Notes: a model not told the origin generated them from the sequence alone. DNA of 64,000 nucleotides from Neocallimastix lanati (nom. inval.) (GCA_016946835.1 JACVTC010000062.1:1-64000), one strand, 5' to 3'; positions 1-10,418 are shown, numbered from the stretch's first letter. Numbers and translations: made by a program.

Positions 1-99
1 CATTATCAATCTTCATGAATCATTGACGTTGGACTCCACGATTTTTTTGGAAGTCGCCTTTCAAAATGAAAATTTTAAATGTCATCCAATGCTTATTGG

Positions 100-471
100 A
101 ATATTCAATAGTTTTAGTATGTGAGAACAACAATTTTGAAATAGTGAAATATTTAATTAATGAATTATGAAAAAAAAAAACTCTAATTACTGATCCTCCG
201 CATCAAAAAAGAAGAAAAAAGGATTGGGGAAAAAAAAAGTAATGATAACTGTTAAGAGGGAAATATTGAAATTAAAGATAGGTGCAGTGATGTTCAATAA
301 AATGAATCAAATTAAACCATATTCTGCCCTTCAAGTGAGCTTTGACCATCATTATTATGAGATTGTTGAATATTTAATTGAATATGGTGGCAATTCGAAA
401 GAACTTGATCCTTCAAATAATATTCCATATATAATTTAGAAGGTGATAATAGTAAATTCAGCGATAATCGA

Positions 472-505
<34 letters not shown>

Positions 506-800
506 TGATGAATTTAGTTAATACCGTTAAAGAAGAATAATAACAAGAATAAATTTAAATGAGATATTATTAGAAGCATGTTTAAAAAAGAAATCTTAAT
601 ATGATGCGAACATTCTTCATCAGCAAAAACATAATCAACCCTTTAATATAAATTGTATGGATAAATATGAAAGGACTATCCTTGGTGTAGCGTTGTCCAA
701 AGGAAATTTAGATATTGTTAAATTATTAGTTGAAAATGGTACTAATGTAAATATTCTCAATAGGAATAAATACGCTCCGTTTATGACCTCCTGTTGAAAA
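100..800 (+). pseudogene. Decayed ankyrin-repeat gene remnants
   Basis: Three short stretches translate as ankyrin repeats but in different frames with stops between them. Near 117-166 there is a piece reading NNFEIVKYLIN, at 224-439 a piece with YYEIVEYLIEYGGN, and at 656-799 a piece with GNLDIVKLLVENGTNVN ending in TGA. These match the helix-turn-helix consensus of the other ankyrin copies in this window. The intervening DNA is A/T runs. No open frame joins them, so this is a relic rather than a gene. The start of the window may cut off its 5' part. Confidence 0.7.
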
Positions 801-894
801 CGGCTCATGTCTACTGTAAAATTACTTAATAGTCAATGGTTCAGATGATCGTTATGGTAAATCAATTTAGAGAATCTGCCACCCATATATCCTA

Positions 895-1201
895 TCGGGT
901 GTAGGGGCATTTCGCCAAATTGCATTTCGCCAGATTGCATTTCGCCAAGTTGCATTTCGCCAAATTGAAAATTATTAAATAAATAAATAAATCAATAAAT
1001 AAAATTAATTATTATTAATATCGCATAAAAACAATTTTAAAAAAAATATATTTTAAATTAATATTTATTTATTTATTCATTTATTTATATCAATACTCTA
1101 CTTGTCGAAATGCAACCTGGCGAATGCAACATTTTAATACTACGCCACTTGGCGAAATGCAATCTGGCGAAATGCAATTTGGGGAAATGCAACTCTCCCG
1201 A
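895..1201. mobile_element. Small foldback/MITE-like element with TTGCATTTCGCC repeats
   Basis: About 307 bp bounded by TCGGG...CCCGA. Each end carries tandem 12-mers of the form TTGCATTTCGCC, and the right arm is the reverse complement of the left (GCATTTCGCCAAATTGCATT is matched nearly base for base). The inverted arms are roughly 60 bp with an AT-rich middle at about 970-1095 and further isolated units near 1107-1130. No coding capacity. No clear target duplication is visible next to the ends, so the exact boundaries and the class of transposase that would move it are not settled. Confidence 0.7.
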
Positions 1202-1400
1202 TTTAGACATAAAAAAATAAAAATAATGAAATATCAATAGAAATAAAACATGGAATAAAGATAAAAATAATAATATAAATATTAATTATATTTAAATACG
1301 AACTTTTTTTCTTTATATTTTATTTCTAACTTCTAATTTTATTTATTTATTATCTTGCTATTTTTTATTTAATTTACTATTAATTTTCTCTTGGCAGCAT

Positions 1401-1680
1401 ATTGGACCCAACCCCTGAGATACATCGCTACATCTTAATCATGGTCATTGATGATATTATGCCCTCACTCCAATGATTACACCAACTGAAGGGGGAATGG
1501 TTCCCCTTCTGATGCTCTTGGTCAATGGAGATATATGTAGGAATGTTAGGGAATACAGCCCCAGGCAGACGTGTAACGACGTGTGGAGGGACGATGTTGC
1601 ATTGGTATGCCAGTATATCACACTTAACAGTTATATCTGTTATGGCCATAATGGGAGATGGGTACTTATAATGTGTGTCT
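1401..1680 (+). mobile_element. 5'-truncated copy of a tRNA-derived SINE
   Basis: The body is clearly homologous to 6400-6695: shared blocks are CCAATGATTACAC, TTCTGATGCTC, GGAGATATATGTAGGAA, GTAACGACG and GGGAGATGGGTAC, followed by the same GT-rich end. The tRNA-like head found at 6256-6330 is absent, as expected for incomplete reverse transcription. It is strikingly richer in G and C than the surrounding DNA. No target duplication could be recognised. Confidence 0.75.
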
Positions 1681-1764
1681 AAATTACTTTTTTATTTTAC
1701 TATTTATTTATTTATTTATTTATTTTTTTATTGATTTTATTTTGCTTTATTATATAATTATGTC

Positions 1765-1905
1765 TAGATTTTATTTATTATTTATTATTTATTATTTATT
1801 ATTTATTATTTATTAATAAATACTCTTATTATTATTTATTATTCAATTATTTATTATATATTATTTATTATTTAATAATACTCTCTTAATTATTTATTAT
1901 TTATT
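1765..1905. repeat. Heptamer minisatellite, ATTATTT unit
   Basis: Tandem ATTATTT heptamers, perfect from about 1770 to 1815 and then interrupted by point changes. The same block, with the same interruptions, recurs at 5760-5885, which helps define the duplicated segment described at 1905. Confidence 0.85.
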
Positions 1906-2340
1906 TAAAGTAATTAATAAAAAAAGAAAAATATATAAAATCCTATGTCCATAAATAATTATGACTTCAATTATATTAATTCCAAAAAAAAAAAAAAAAA
2001 AAAAAAAAATAGCCAATTAAAATATAGTTGTTAAAAGTCAGGAATTTATGGTTTAATTTAATTATTATATATTATAATATATTTTACTTCCTAATCGATT
2101 ATGTTAAAGTTTTAAATATTTTTAATTTCATTAAAATTTTAAATTTTTATATCTTAAATTTCGCATTTCCTTATTTAATTAGTACTTATCTTTATATATT
2201 TATCTATGATAATGTCTCTTTGAATTTATATACATGAAAATTATAATAAAAATAATAAATCATTTAACTTAATTCAAATATTATAATAGCTATATTAATT
2301 ATTATAATTATCAAATAAAAATTATAATAGATAAGTTAAT
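1905..2340. repeat. Duplicated non-coding segment upstream of an ankyrin gene (copy A, empty site)
   Basis: This stretch matches 5885-6070 and then jumps to 17641-17890: the shared sequence includes CCTATGTCCATAAATAATTA, a 25-30 nt A tract, and TGTTAAAAGTCAGGAATTTA. The match breaks exactly at TATTT (2080-2084), where the other copy holds the copia element. So this copy is the paralogous empty target site and proves the position of that insertion. There is no coding capacity. Confidence 0.85.
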
Positions 2341-2660
2341 AAAAATAAATAATAAATAATAAATAATAAATAATAAATAATAAATAATAAATAATTAAAT
2401 AATAAATAATTAAATAATAAATAATAAATAATAAATAACAGGTAATAAATAATAAATAATAAATAATAAATAATAAATAATTAAATAATAAATAATAAAT
2501 AATAAATAACAGGTAATAAATAATAAATAATAAATAATAAATAATAAATAATAAATAATAAGTAATAAATAATAAATAATAAATAATAAATAATAAATAA
2601 TAAATAATAAATAATAAATAATAAATAATAAATAATAAATAATAAATAATGGAAATTAAA
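2340..2660. repeat. Heptamer minisatellite, AAATAAT unit
   Basis: About 45 tandem units of AAATAAT (the reverse complement of ATTATTT), with a few AATTAAAT and AACAGGT variants. It directly abuts the decayed ankyrin gene and appears to have replaced the gene's first exon sequence that is still present in the other copy at 18490-18600. Confidence 0.9.
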
Positions 2661-2734
2661 AATATTAAAAACTTAGAAATATTAAAAACTTCAATAAATA
2701 ATATCAATAAAAATAATTCAAAAAAATTGATATT

Positions 2735-3218
2735 CCTTTGTAGATCTATAAAAATGGCTTACTTACTTCTAATAGGTTAAATTTTATGATAAAAAAATAT
2801 AGCGATATTCTATATATATCTTCTTCTTTACTAAAGAAATTAATAATAAAAAATGAAATTCAATTATTAAATATTATTTTTGGAAACTTTAAATTTTATG
2901 GTAATGATTTTATTAAAATGTTACTTTTTCAATATAAAAATAAAATCTCAACTTCTCTCACTTCTGTAAATGGTATAATGTCTAATGATCAATATAATAT
3001 TTCTATAAATCATTCTACAGAAAATTTTCAAGATTATTTTGTAAAATTATGCAAAGATGGAAAAGATAATATAATTAAATATTTAATTGAACATGGAGCC
3101 GATGTAAATAAAGCTAATAAATTTAATATGTCACCATTATAACATGGAGCCGATGTAAATAAAGCTAATAAATTTAATATGTCACCATTATATTGTGCAT
3201 GTCTAAAAGGAAATGAAA

Positions 3219-3249
<31 letters not shown>

Positions 3250-3317
3250 CGATGTAAATAAAGCTAATAAATTTAATATGTCACCATTATATTGTGCATG
3301 CCTAAAAAGAAATGAAA

Positions 3318-3348
<31 letters not shown>

Positions 3349-3979
3349 CGATGTAAATAAAGAAAATAAATTTAATGAAACACCATTATGTTGTGCATGT
3401 CGGAGAGGACATGAAAAAATAGCAAAATATTTAATTGAACATGGAGCAGATATTAATAAAGAAGATAATTCGGCTGAAGCACCTCTATTTTTCGCATGCA
3501 TGAGTGGAAATGAAAATATAGTAAAGTATTTAGTTGAACATGGAATAGATATTAATAAAGAGAATGATTCGGCTGAAACACCTCTATTTTTCGCATGAAA
3601 GAATGGAAGTGAAAAAATAATAAAATATTTAGTTGAACATGGAGCAGATATTAATAAAGAAAATGATTTGGCTGAAACACCTCTATTTTTCGCATGCATG
3701 AGTGGAAATGAAAATATAGTAAAGTATTTAGTTGAACATGGAGTAGATATTAATAAAGAAAATGATTCGGCTGAAACACCTCTATTTTTCGCATGTAAGA
3801 ATGGAAGTGAAAAAATAATAAAATATTTAGTTGAACATGGAGCAGATATTAATAAAGAAAATGATTTGGCTGAAACACTATTTGTTGCATACATGGATGG
3901 AAACGAAGAAATAATAGACTTTTTAGTCGAAGAAGGGGCAGATATAAATAAAGTAATTGATAAATTAATTTTTCTATAA
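2735..3979 (+). pseudogene. Ankyrin-repeat protein gene, copy A, broken by three in-frame stops
   Basis: One reading frame runs through the whole region. It opens with an N-terminal module (IYKNGLLTSNRLNF, then ILYISSSLLKKLIIKNE and LLNIIFGNFKFYGNDFI) and continues into about ten 33-residue ankyrin repeats of the type NEKIVKYLVEHGADVNKENK. Three stops interrupt it: TAG at 2741-2743, where copy B has GAG; TAA at 3140-3142, created at the junction of a 51-bp in-frame tandem duplication (3091-3141 repeated from 3142); and TGA at 3596-3598, where the sister repeat at about 3790 has TGT for Cys. The final piece 3668-3979 ends naturally. Repeats are very similar to each other, indicating recent internal amplification. 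Either a young pseudogene or an assembly of one; a functional protein is not possible without readthrough. Confidence 0.85.
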
Positions 3980-4140
3980 TACCATATTCATATATAAGAT
4001 TAGGCAGACTTTCTACGAAAGAAGGTATAAAAACACATCTAGTTGAACTTAAAGATAATATAAATAAAGATAAAAAATATATAAAAGAAAAAATGCTATA
4101 AAATATATATAAATATTTTATAGTAATTATAAACCTAAAA

Positions 4141-4378
4141 CAAGCAAACAAACAAACAAACAAACAAAAAGTAAATAGTAAATATTAAAAAATTATAATA
4201 ATAATTATAATATTAATAGTAATAATAATTCATCATAAAAAAATAATATAGTATCAAATAAAACAAACAAACAAACAAACAAAAAGTAAATAGTAAATAT
4301 TAAAAAATTATAATAATAATTATAATATTAATAGTAATAATAATTCATCATAAAAAAATAATATAGTATCAAATAATA
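4141..4378. repeat. Tandem duplication of a 117-bp non-coding unit
   Basis: The stretch beginning with (AAAC)n, then AAAAAGTAAATAGTAAATAT and ending ATATAGTATCAAATA occurs twice head to tail, starting at about 4143 and 4260. The two units are identical over nearly all of their length apart from the number of AAAC units. Confidence 0.85.
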
Positions 4379-4439
4379 ATATAATAGAAATTTGACAAAA
4401 AAAAATACCAAAAATTATATAATAAAAATAGTTCATTAA

Positions 4440-5095
4440 ATGATATCTATAAAAATAAATAAAAAAAATAATATTGTTTTGAAATATATTTATAAAAAAG
4501 GTTTTATTTCCTTTAGTAGATTAAATTTTTTAATAGAAAATTTTAACAATTCATCATATATATTTTCTTTCTTTATTAAAGAAATTAATAAAAAAATGAT
4601 AAAGTTCAATTATTGGATTTTACTTTTTTAATAACTTTAAATTTTATAACGATAATTTCATAATATGATTACTTTTCAATATATTACAATTCCTATTAAC
4701 ATAAATTGACGCCTATCTATAAAGATCTATATATATATATATAATTTCAAAAAATCATTTAATAAAAAAGTTTCATGATTATTTTAGAAGAGTATCCGAA
4801 GAAAGAAAAAATTTTAATTTAACATTTTTATTGTGTGCATGTACCGTTGAAAATAAAAAAAATATCAAAATATTTAATTAAACATGGTGCCAATATAAAA
4901 ATAATATTATTTTATGCTGGAGAAAGTAGAAGTGAGGATCATACAAAATATTTAGTTGTACTTGAAGTAGATATAATAATAGAAAGTACATTTATAGTGG
5001 AACCGCTCTATCTGATTAATGTAAAATAAAAATAAATATAAAAAAATGTTAAAATGATTAGTTGAACAAGGAGTAAATATAAATAAAGTAATTTG
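4440..5095 (+). pseudogene. Strongly decayed ankyrin gene, copy C
   Basis: The first part (4440-4631) still resembles the N-terminal module of copies A and B: YIYKKGFISFSRLNFLIENF followed by a SYIFSFFIKEINKK stretch. After several frameshifts the pieces KYLIKHGANIKI (4850-4905), KYLVVLEVDI (4946-4975) and LVEQGVNINKVI (5058-5093) are recognisable ankyrin helices. Stops and A/T insertions break all frames. A separate, older member of the same array. Confidence 0.65.
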
Positions 5096-5439
5096 ATTTA
5101 ATTTATATTTAAAAAATTTAAAATTTTAATGAAATTAAAAATATATAAAACTATAACATAATCAAGATATAATTATATAACAAATCTAATTAAATCAATA
5201 AAGAAAATTAATAGTAAAATTAATAAAATATAATACGACAAAAAATAAATTAATAAAATTAGAGATTAGAATAAAATATAAAAGAAAAAAAAAAAAGGTC
5301 ATAATTTAATATAATTAATATTTATATTATTCTTTTTATCTTTAATCTATGTTCTGTTTATATTTAATATTTTAATTATTTTCAATTTTTTATATCTAAG
5401 TAATGATTTATTATTAATTTTTCATTTCTAAATTTGTTT

Positions 5440-5800
5440 TATTATTATTATTATTATTTATTATTTATTATTTATTATTTATTATTTATTATTTATTATT
5501 TATTATTTTATTTATTATTTATTATTTATTATTTATTATTTATTATTTATTATTTATTATTTATTATTTATTATTTATTATTTATTATTTATTATTTATT
5601 ATTTATTATTTATTATTTATTATTTATTATTTATTATTTATTATTTATTATTTATTATTTATTATTTATTATTTATTATTTATTATTTATTATTTATTAT
5701 TTATTATTTATTATTTATTATTTATTATTTATTATTTATTATTTATTATTTATTATTTATTATTTATTATTTATTATTTATTATTTATTAATAAATACTC
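5440..5800. repeat. Heptamer minisatellite, ATTATTT unit (about 47 copies)
   Basis: A nearly perfect array of ATTATTT heptamers about 340 bp long. It reads as an open frame repeating YYLLFI only because a 7-bp unit without stops in that frame stays open. It stands just upstream of the second duplicated segment (5885-6070). Confidence 0.92.
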
Positions 5801-5962
5801 TTATTATTATTTATTATTCAATTATTTATTATATATTATTTATTATTTAATACTCTTTTAATTATTTATTATTTATTATTTATTTAAAGTAATTAATAAA
5901 AAAAGAAAAATATATAAAAATCCTATGTCCATAAATAATTATGACTTCAATTATATTAATTC

Positions 5963-5997
<35 letters not shown>

Positions 5998-6255
5998 GCC
6001 AATTAAAATATAGTTGTTAAAAGTCAGGAATTTATGGTTTAATTTAATTATTATATATTATAATATATTTTATTAGAATTCACACTTCAAATTTCGTAAT
6101 TTCAAATTTTATTTATTATTTTATTAATATTTATTTATTTATTTATAATTATAGTTAACTACTTTTTAATAATTATTTTTAATATTCTTTTTTATATATA
6201 TTTTTACTACATAAATTTTAATTATGTCACAATTATATTTTATGTGTTATTACAT

Positions 6256-6330
6256 GCCATGTTGGTCCAGTCGGTTAGGACGATACAGGTTACTGTAGAG
6301 GGCGGGGTTCGAATCCTCGGCATGGCACCA
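6256..6330 (+). other. tRNA-like head of the SINE, with CCA
   Basis: A 7-bp acceptor stem (GCCATGT with GCATGGC, one G-T pair), a 4-bp D stem GTCC/GGAC, a T arm CGGGG-TTCGAAT-CCTCG and a terminal CCA can be seen. Box B (GGTTCGAATCC) is perfect. The anticodon arm is defective: TACAG/CTGTA closes a loop of only four bases (GTTA), so this is not a working tRNA. The encoded CCA shows that the founder copied a mature tRNA or tRNA-like RNA. Confidence 0.8.
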
Positions 6331-6698
6331 AATAATCGGATGAGGTTTCTATCCTGGGATATCATGAGACCACACGTGATATTCATAAGGCTTTCCCTCA
6401 AATGATTATTTCACCCAACCCTGATACTACGCTTTGAATTTAAGCATAGACCTTGATGGTTGTAATATTTCCAATCGCCAATGATTACACCCACTAGGGA
6501 GGAGTTAATGATTCCGTTCTGATGCTCGTGGTCATTAGAGATATATGTAGGAACGTTAGGAATGCATCTCCGGGCAGTGTGTAACGACGATTGAGAGCGG
6601 CGAAGCTGATACAGTATGCCAATAACTCATCACCTTACAGTTAATTAATAACTGTATGGCCATATTGGGAGATGGGTACCCAGTATGTGCAGTCTATG
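6256..6698 (+). mobile_element. Complete tRNA-derived SINE with 17-bp target duplication
   Basis: A 443-bp GC-richer insertion flanked by perfect copies of TTTATGTGTTATTACAT at 6239-6255 and 6699-6715. The empty site is present once at the matching place in the other LTR (about 17472-17488), which fixes both ends. The head (6256-6330) folds as a tRNA. The body matches the truncated copy at 1401-1680 and ends with GTGCAGTCTATG without a poly-A tail. The long target duplication indicates insertion by LINE machinery (target-primed reverse transcription). The LINE that mobilises it cannot be named: its 3' end does not obviously match the LINE at 45344. Confidence 0.88.
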
Positions 6699-6867
6699 TT
6701 TATGTGTTATTACATAAATGTTTTATGTACGTCATACATGCGCCATATTACAATTTATATAATAGTTGATAATCTTAATAATTTACAATATTTATATATA
6801 AAATTTATATATGTTATTTTGTTTAATAACAAGAATAATATTAATATATTAAACTTTATTTCTAACA

Positions 6868-6880
6868 TTCCCCCTAAAGT
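6868..6880 (-). promoter_or_regulatory. Polypurine tract of the copia element
   Basis: On the minus strand the bases just before the 3' LTR read ACTTTAGGGGGAA, the expected plus-strand primer position immediately next to TGTTAGAA. Confidence 0.75.
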
Positions 6881-6913
6881 TTAATATTCTTTAAATAAAA
6901 AAATTTATTATTT

Positions 6914-7684
6914 TTAATTACTAAAGCTAGAAAGAATGTTATTTCTAAATTTACTCATTAGAGTAGAATTAAGATATTTGGTAAAACCATCAGCTATATT
7001 ATGTTCTGATTTAATATAATTTAATTTTATTTTACCTTCTCGAACTAGTTCTCTAATTTTGTGATATTTTAAATCAATATGCTTTGACTTAAGATTTATA
7101 GTTTCGTTTTCACAATTATAAATTACAGCTTTATTATCCGAATTAATTGTTATATTATTTATATTTATATTTAGTTCTTTAAATAAATTTTTATACCATA
7201 AACATTGACGTGCGCACTCATGTATCCCGTAATATTCACTTTCTGCTGTAGAGACTGCTACAGTGTTTTGCAATTTAGAATACCAACTAACGGGTCCTGA
7301 GTTTATTGTCATCACGTATCCAGTGGTAGATTTTCTAGTATCGGGATCACCACCTAAATCCGCATCTACGTAGACCTCAAAATTATAATTATCATTTTTA
7401 CTAAATTTAATTCCATAATTTGGCGTGTATTTTAAATACCTAAATATTTTTAAGACATTAAACCAATCCTCATAATTTGGATTTTGGTTTTTACGTGATG
7501 CTTTACTTACCGAAAATAAGATATCTGGCCTTGTACATATGGCAAGATATAATAGATTACCAACGGCTTGTCTATATTTTGTTGGGTTGAATGGTTTTTC
7601 TTTTAATTTTTTATTATTAATTGGAATCATATTTGAGCATGGTTTTAATTTGTTTATATTGAATTTTTTAAATATATCATTCAA
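6914..7684 (-). pseudogene. Copia RNase H domain (polyprotein C-terminus)
   Basis: The product matches the end of copia Pol: the connection motif YRQAVGNLLYLAICTRPDI, then EVYVDADLGGDPDTRKSTTG, VSTAESEYYGI, the DNKAVIY box and HIDLKYHKIREL. The frame opens with NDIFKKFNI, the segment that normally follows the reverse-transcriptase palm. It overlaps the upstream integrase frame by 8 bp in another frame, so the deletion that removed the reverse transcriptase also broke the reading frame. It cannot be made as part of a polyprotein without frameshifting. Inferred non-functional for autonomous transposition. Confidence 0.85.
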
Positions 7685-9440
7685 ATATCTCTTTTGAATT
7701 ATTATTTTTTAATTTATTATCTAACCTTTTGTTTACATTACTTCTTAAATTATATCTTTTATTAACATTATTATAATTATTAATATCATTACTTATTTCT
7801 TTCGCAATTAAATTGGTTGGGTCATTTATATTACTTAAATTTGTATTTATATTATCATTTACATTAATTTTGTTTTCATTATTATTTAACATGTTTATTT
7901 CATTAGAATTTACATTATCAATATTATTCGTGTTATTACTTACGCGTTTATCAATTTGTTTTATAGTATCATTATTACTTACAGTATTACTTACGCGTTC
8001 ACTTAATTGCTTATCTGAATAAACATTACTTTTAAACGAGTTATTAATAAAATTATTATGTTGAATTAAATTTGGTTTTTTGTTTACATTTATAAAATTT
8101 GATTTTTTGTTTACATCATTCGAATTGTTTGAATTCTGAGTATGTTTCAATTCCTCGTTTTCAAATGAAATTACATTTTGTAAATTTTCTTCACTAGTGT
8201 TAGCAATTTCCTTCCCTTTCTGTTTATTTGAGATATCCTTTAAATAAGTATCGTTATTTTCTTCAATTAAATTTGAATTTGAAGATTTATTTACATTTGA
8301 ATTATCTGATAATTTATTTAATATATCCAAGTTAATATTTAAATCATTTTTATTTATTAAATTATTATTATTATTTAAATTATTAAAATTTATTTTATTA
8401 TTTAAATGATCATTATTTTCATTAGAAAAATTATTATAATTTTCATTTTGAAAATAATTATTATAAATGTCCGGATTTAAATTATTCAATGGGGCATTTA
8501 TGTTTTGTGAATTTAATTTTTCGTTTATATTTTTTTCTTTTATATTAAAATTTAATTGACCTTTTAAATTATTATTAATAAAATTTAAATTATTATTTAA
8601 ATTATTATGATTAAGGTTATCATGATTAAAATTTTTAATTAAATTATTTTGGTTAAAATTATTATTTAAATTTATATTATTATTTAAATCACTTTGATTG
8701 TTATAATTAAAATCTTTAAAAATTTCTTGAATATCATCGTTATTATTATCTTCAGAAAAAATTGTAAAATTAACAATATCTGGAATAGTATTAGGATTTC
8801 CAAAATTTCCAGGAATATCCTCAAAGAATTCCACTGCACGAGATAATATAACTTTATTGTTATTGTAATCATATATTTTGTATGCAGTTGGATTTAAATT
8901 GTCATATCCAATAAATATGCCTGGAAGGGTAGAGTTATAAAATTTCTTTCTAAATTGTTTTGGAACGTAATAAAAACATTTACAACCAAAAACTTTAAAT
9001 TTATTGTAATTTACCTTTTTATCAAATAATACTTCAAAGGGGACTTTATTGTTGTTTCCTTTGTGAGGTATATTATTATGTATATAATTTGCTGTGGAGA
9101 CAGCATCTTCCCAAAATCTACGACTTAATTTGGCATCTTCCAGCATGGCACTAGCATTACTAATAACAGTTCCATTAAGCCTTTCAACCCTTCCGTTTTG
9201 TTGTGGATTATAAGGTACTGTAAGTTGATGAACAATACCTTTGTTATTTAAAAATTCTCTAAATTTCGAATTCGCGAATTCAAGTCCATTATCCGTTTTA
9301 ATATATTTTATAGTTTTATCAAATATATTTTTTATTCTTTTATACCATATAATAAAAGCATCAAAGGTATCCGCCTTTGATTTTAGGAATATAACCCATC
9401 CATAACGAGAATAATCATCTAAAATGGAGAGAAAATATTT
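7677..9440 (-). pseudogene. Copia integrase C-terminal part and Asn-rich spacer
   Basis: One open frame runs from the gypsy insertion point at 9440 to a stop at 7677. It begins with the integrase core (YFLSILDDYSRYGWVIFLKS), keeps the second catalytic Asp in KTDNGLEF and the catalytic Glu in NPQQNGRVERLN, and goes on to the family-typical KVFGCKCFYYVP and GIFIGYDN. About 330 residues of Asn/Asp-rich low-complexity spacer follow, then the stop. The ATG at 9144-9146 is an internal Met, not a start. Upstream half at 15364-16107; together they would restore one integrase, with the 5-bp duplication as the only extra sequence besides the gypsy element. Confidence 0.88.
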
Positions 9441-9445
9441 GTTAC

Positions 9446-10090
9446 TGTAACGGAGGTGCTTCTATTGTAACGGCGGGACGTAGCATAGAAACACAGAAAA
9501 GAGAAAACTCAATAGGTTTACACTATCTGTATAAATAATTCGTTTTATTAAAAAATATTTTTTATTAATTATAAAATTTAAAATAATTATTAATATTAAT
9601 CAACAAGGTAATATTTCGAATTACTTATACGTTAATTATTATTAATAAAAGCACGAAGAAAAATATTTTCATTCGTGAAGTTCGCACTATTTATACTTTT
9701 AACGGAAAAACAGTTTTAACATGTAAAAATAATTTTAAAGAAATATTTAAAAATATGTTTGTAATAATTAATAATGTAAAGTTTCTAGAATATAGATTTT
9801 AATTGATGAAAATGAATCTTATCAAAAAAGAATAAAATAATTTATATAATAAGAATTTCTAAATTCATTTCGGTTGAATTACGAACCGAAAGAATCTTTA
9901 ACTTTCTATAATTTTATACAGAAAGAATATTCAAGAAGATATTATTAATAATTAATAAAATAATTAATAAAATAATTATTAATGCAAAATGGGTTGAGGT
10001 GTGAGTCGAACCCATGAAGTATTGGTCATGGTCAGTATAACTAACCATTGAACCAAAGTTCTAATTTTACTAACTGAAGATTTCGTTACA
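9446..10090 (-). repeat. Gypsy 3' LTR (645 bp)
   Basis: Begins TGTAACGGAGGTGCTTC and ends GATTTCGTTACA on the plus strand, same length and, as far as I can compare, same sequence as 14719-15363. A 20-bp unit AGGTGCTTCTATTGTAACGG starts the LTR and the right copy is preceded by one extra unit at 14708-14727, partly outside the LTR. Confidence 0.95.
10008..10076 (-). other. tRNA-like pol III box A/box B sequence in the gypsy LTR (3' copy)
   Basis: On the minus strand the LTR holds TGGTTCAATGGTTAG, resembling box A, and 44 bp later GGTTCGACTC, a near-perfect box B. The spacing and arms look tRNA-derived, but no matching acceptor stem could be paired and the anticodon arm does not fold. The same sequence is in the other LTR at about 15281-15349. 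It may be a remnant of a tRNA gene or an internal pol III promoter. Confidence 0.45.
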
Positions 10091-10104
10091 TGGTCCGCCT
10101 CCAG
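10091..10104 (-). promoter_or_regulatory. Likely polypurine tract of the gypsy element
   Basis: On the minus strand CTGGAGGCGGACCA sits directly before the 3' LTR start TGTAACG. The GGAGGCGGA core fits a polypurine tract. Its position, on the 3' side of the coding frame, supports the minus-strand orientation. Confidence 0.5.
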
Positions 10105-10418
10105 GATTCGGATACCAGACGAATCTAACAGTTAGGCATAACTTATACTAAAATTAAGCAAACTAAACTAAACTAAACTAAATTAAAATAAAATAAAATA
10201 TAATAAAATAAAAATAATTAATTAACCATTTTATAGTACGAACTTTTTTGAATAAAATTACATGATATTAATAAAGTTACATGAATATAATATATAATAA
10301 GAATACATGAATATTAATAATATTTAATAATATAAAATAATATTTAGTAATATTGATATTAATAAATTAATATAAGTTTGATATTAATAAAGTAAAGATT
10401 CATTTTCAAGTTTTAATT

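Larger units (their letters stand above)
6071..6867 (-). repeat. Copia 3' LTR (contains a SINE insertion)
   Basis: Read on the minus strand it starts TGTTAGAAATAAAG and ends GAATTCTAATA, so the ends are TG..TA rather than TG..CA, in both LTRs. Without the SINE and its duplicated target (6256-6715) it is 337 bp, the same length as the LTR at 17304-17640. Differences from that copy are near 6847 (A versus C) and 6854 (C versus T). Confidence 0.9.

Noticed and set aside
1428-1682. Two overlapping short frames on opposite strands
   Set aside because: They lie wholly inside the truncated SINE, which is non-coding in its other copy.
2336-2707. Open frame repeating YYLLFI on the minus strand (also 5434-5850 on the plus strand)
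   Set aside because: It is the translation of the 7-bp minisatellite; a period not divisible by three without stops stays open in some frames. No start context or non-repeat sequence.
3034-3894. 286-codon minus-strand frame (and 18994-19449, 19553-19948)
   Set aside because: Shadows of the ankyrin repeats: the antisense of LVEHGADINK repeats gives the LLISAPCSTKYF pattern.
9144-9146. ATG as start of a separate Asn-rich protein
   Set aside because: The frame is open upstream to the gypsy insertion point and encodes the integrase core, so this Met is internal.
10008-10076. A genuine tRNA gene in the gypsy LTR
   Set aside because: Box A and box B are present, but no 7-bp acceptor stem or proper anticodon arm can be formed. 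Kept only as a tRNA-like motif.
10091-10117. TGG-starting primer site next to the left gypsy LTR, implying a plus-strand element
   Set aside because: The polyprotein runs on the minus strand and the sequence on that strand is purine-rich (GGAGGCGGA) before the LTR, so a polypurine tract fits better.
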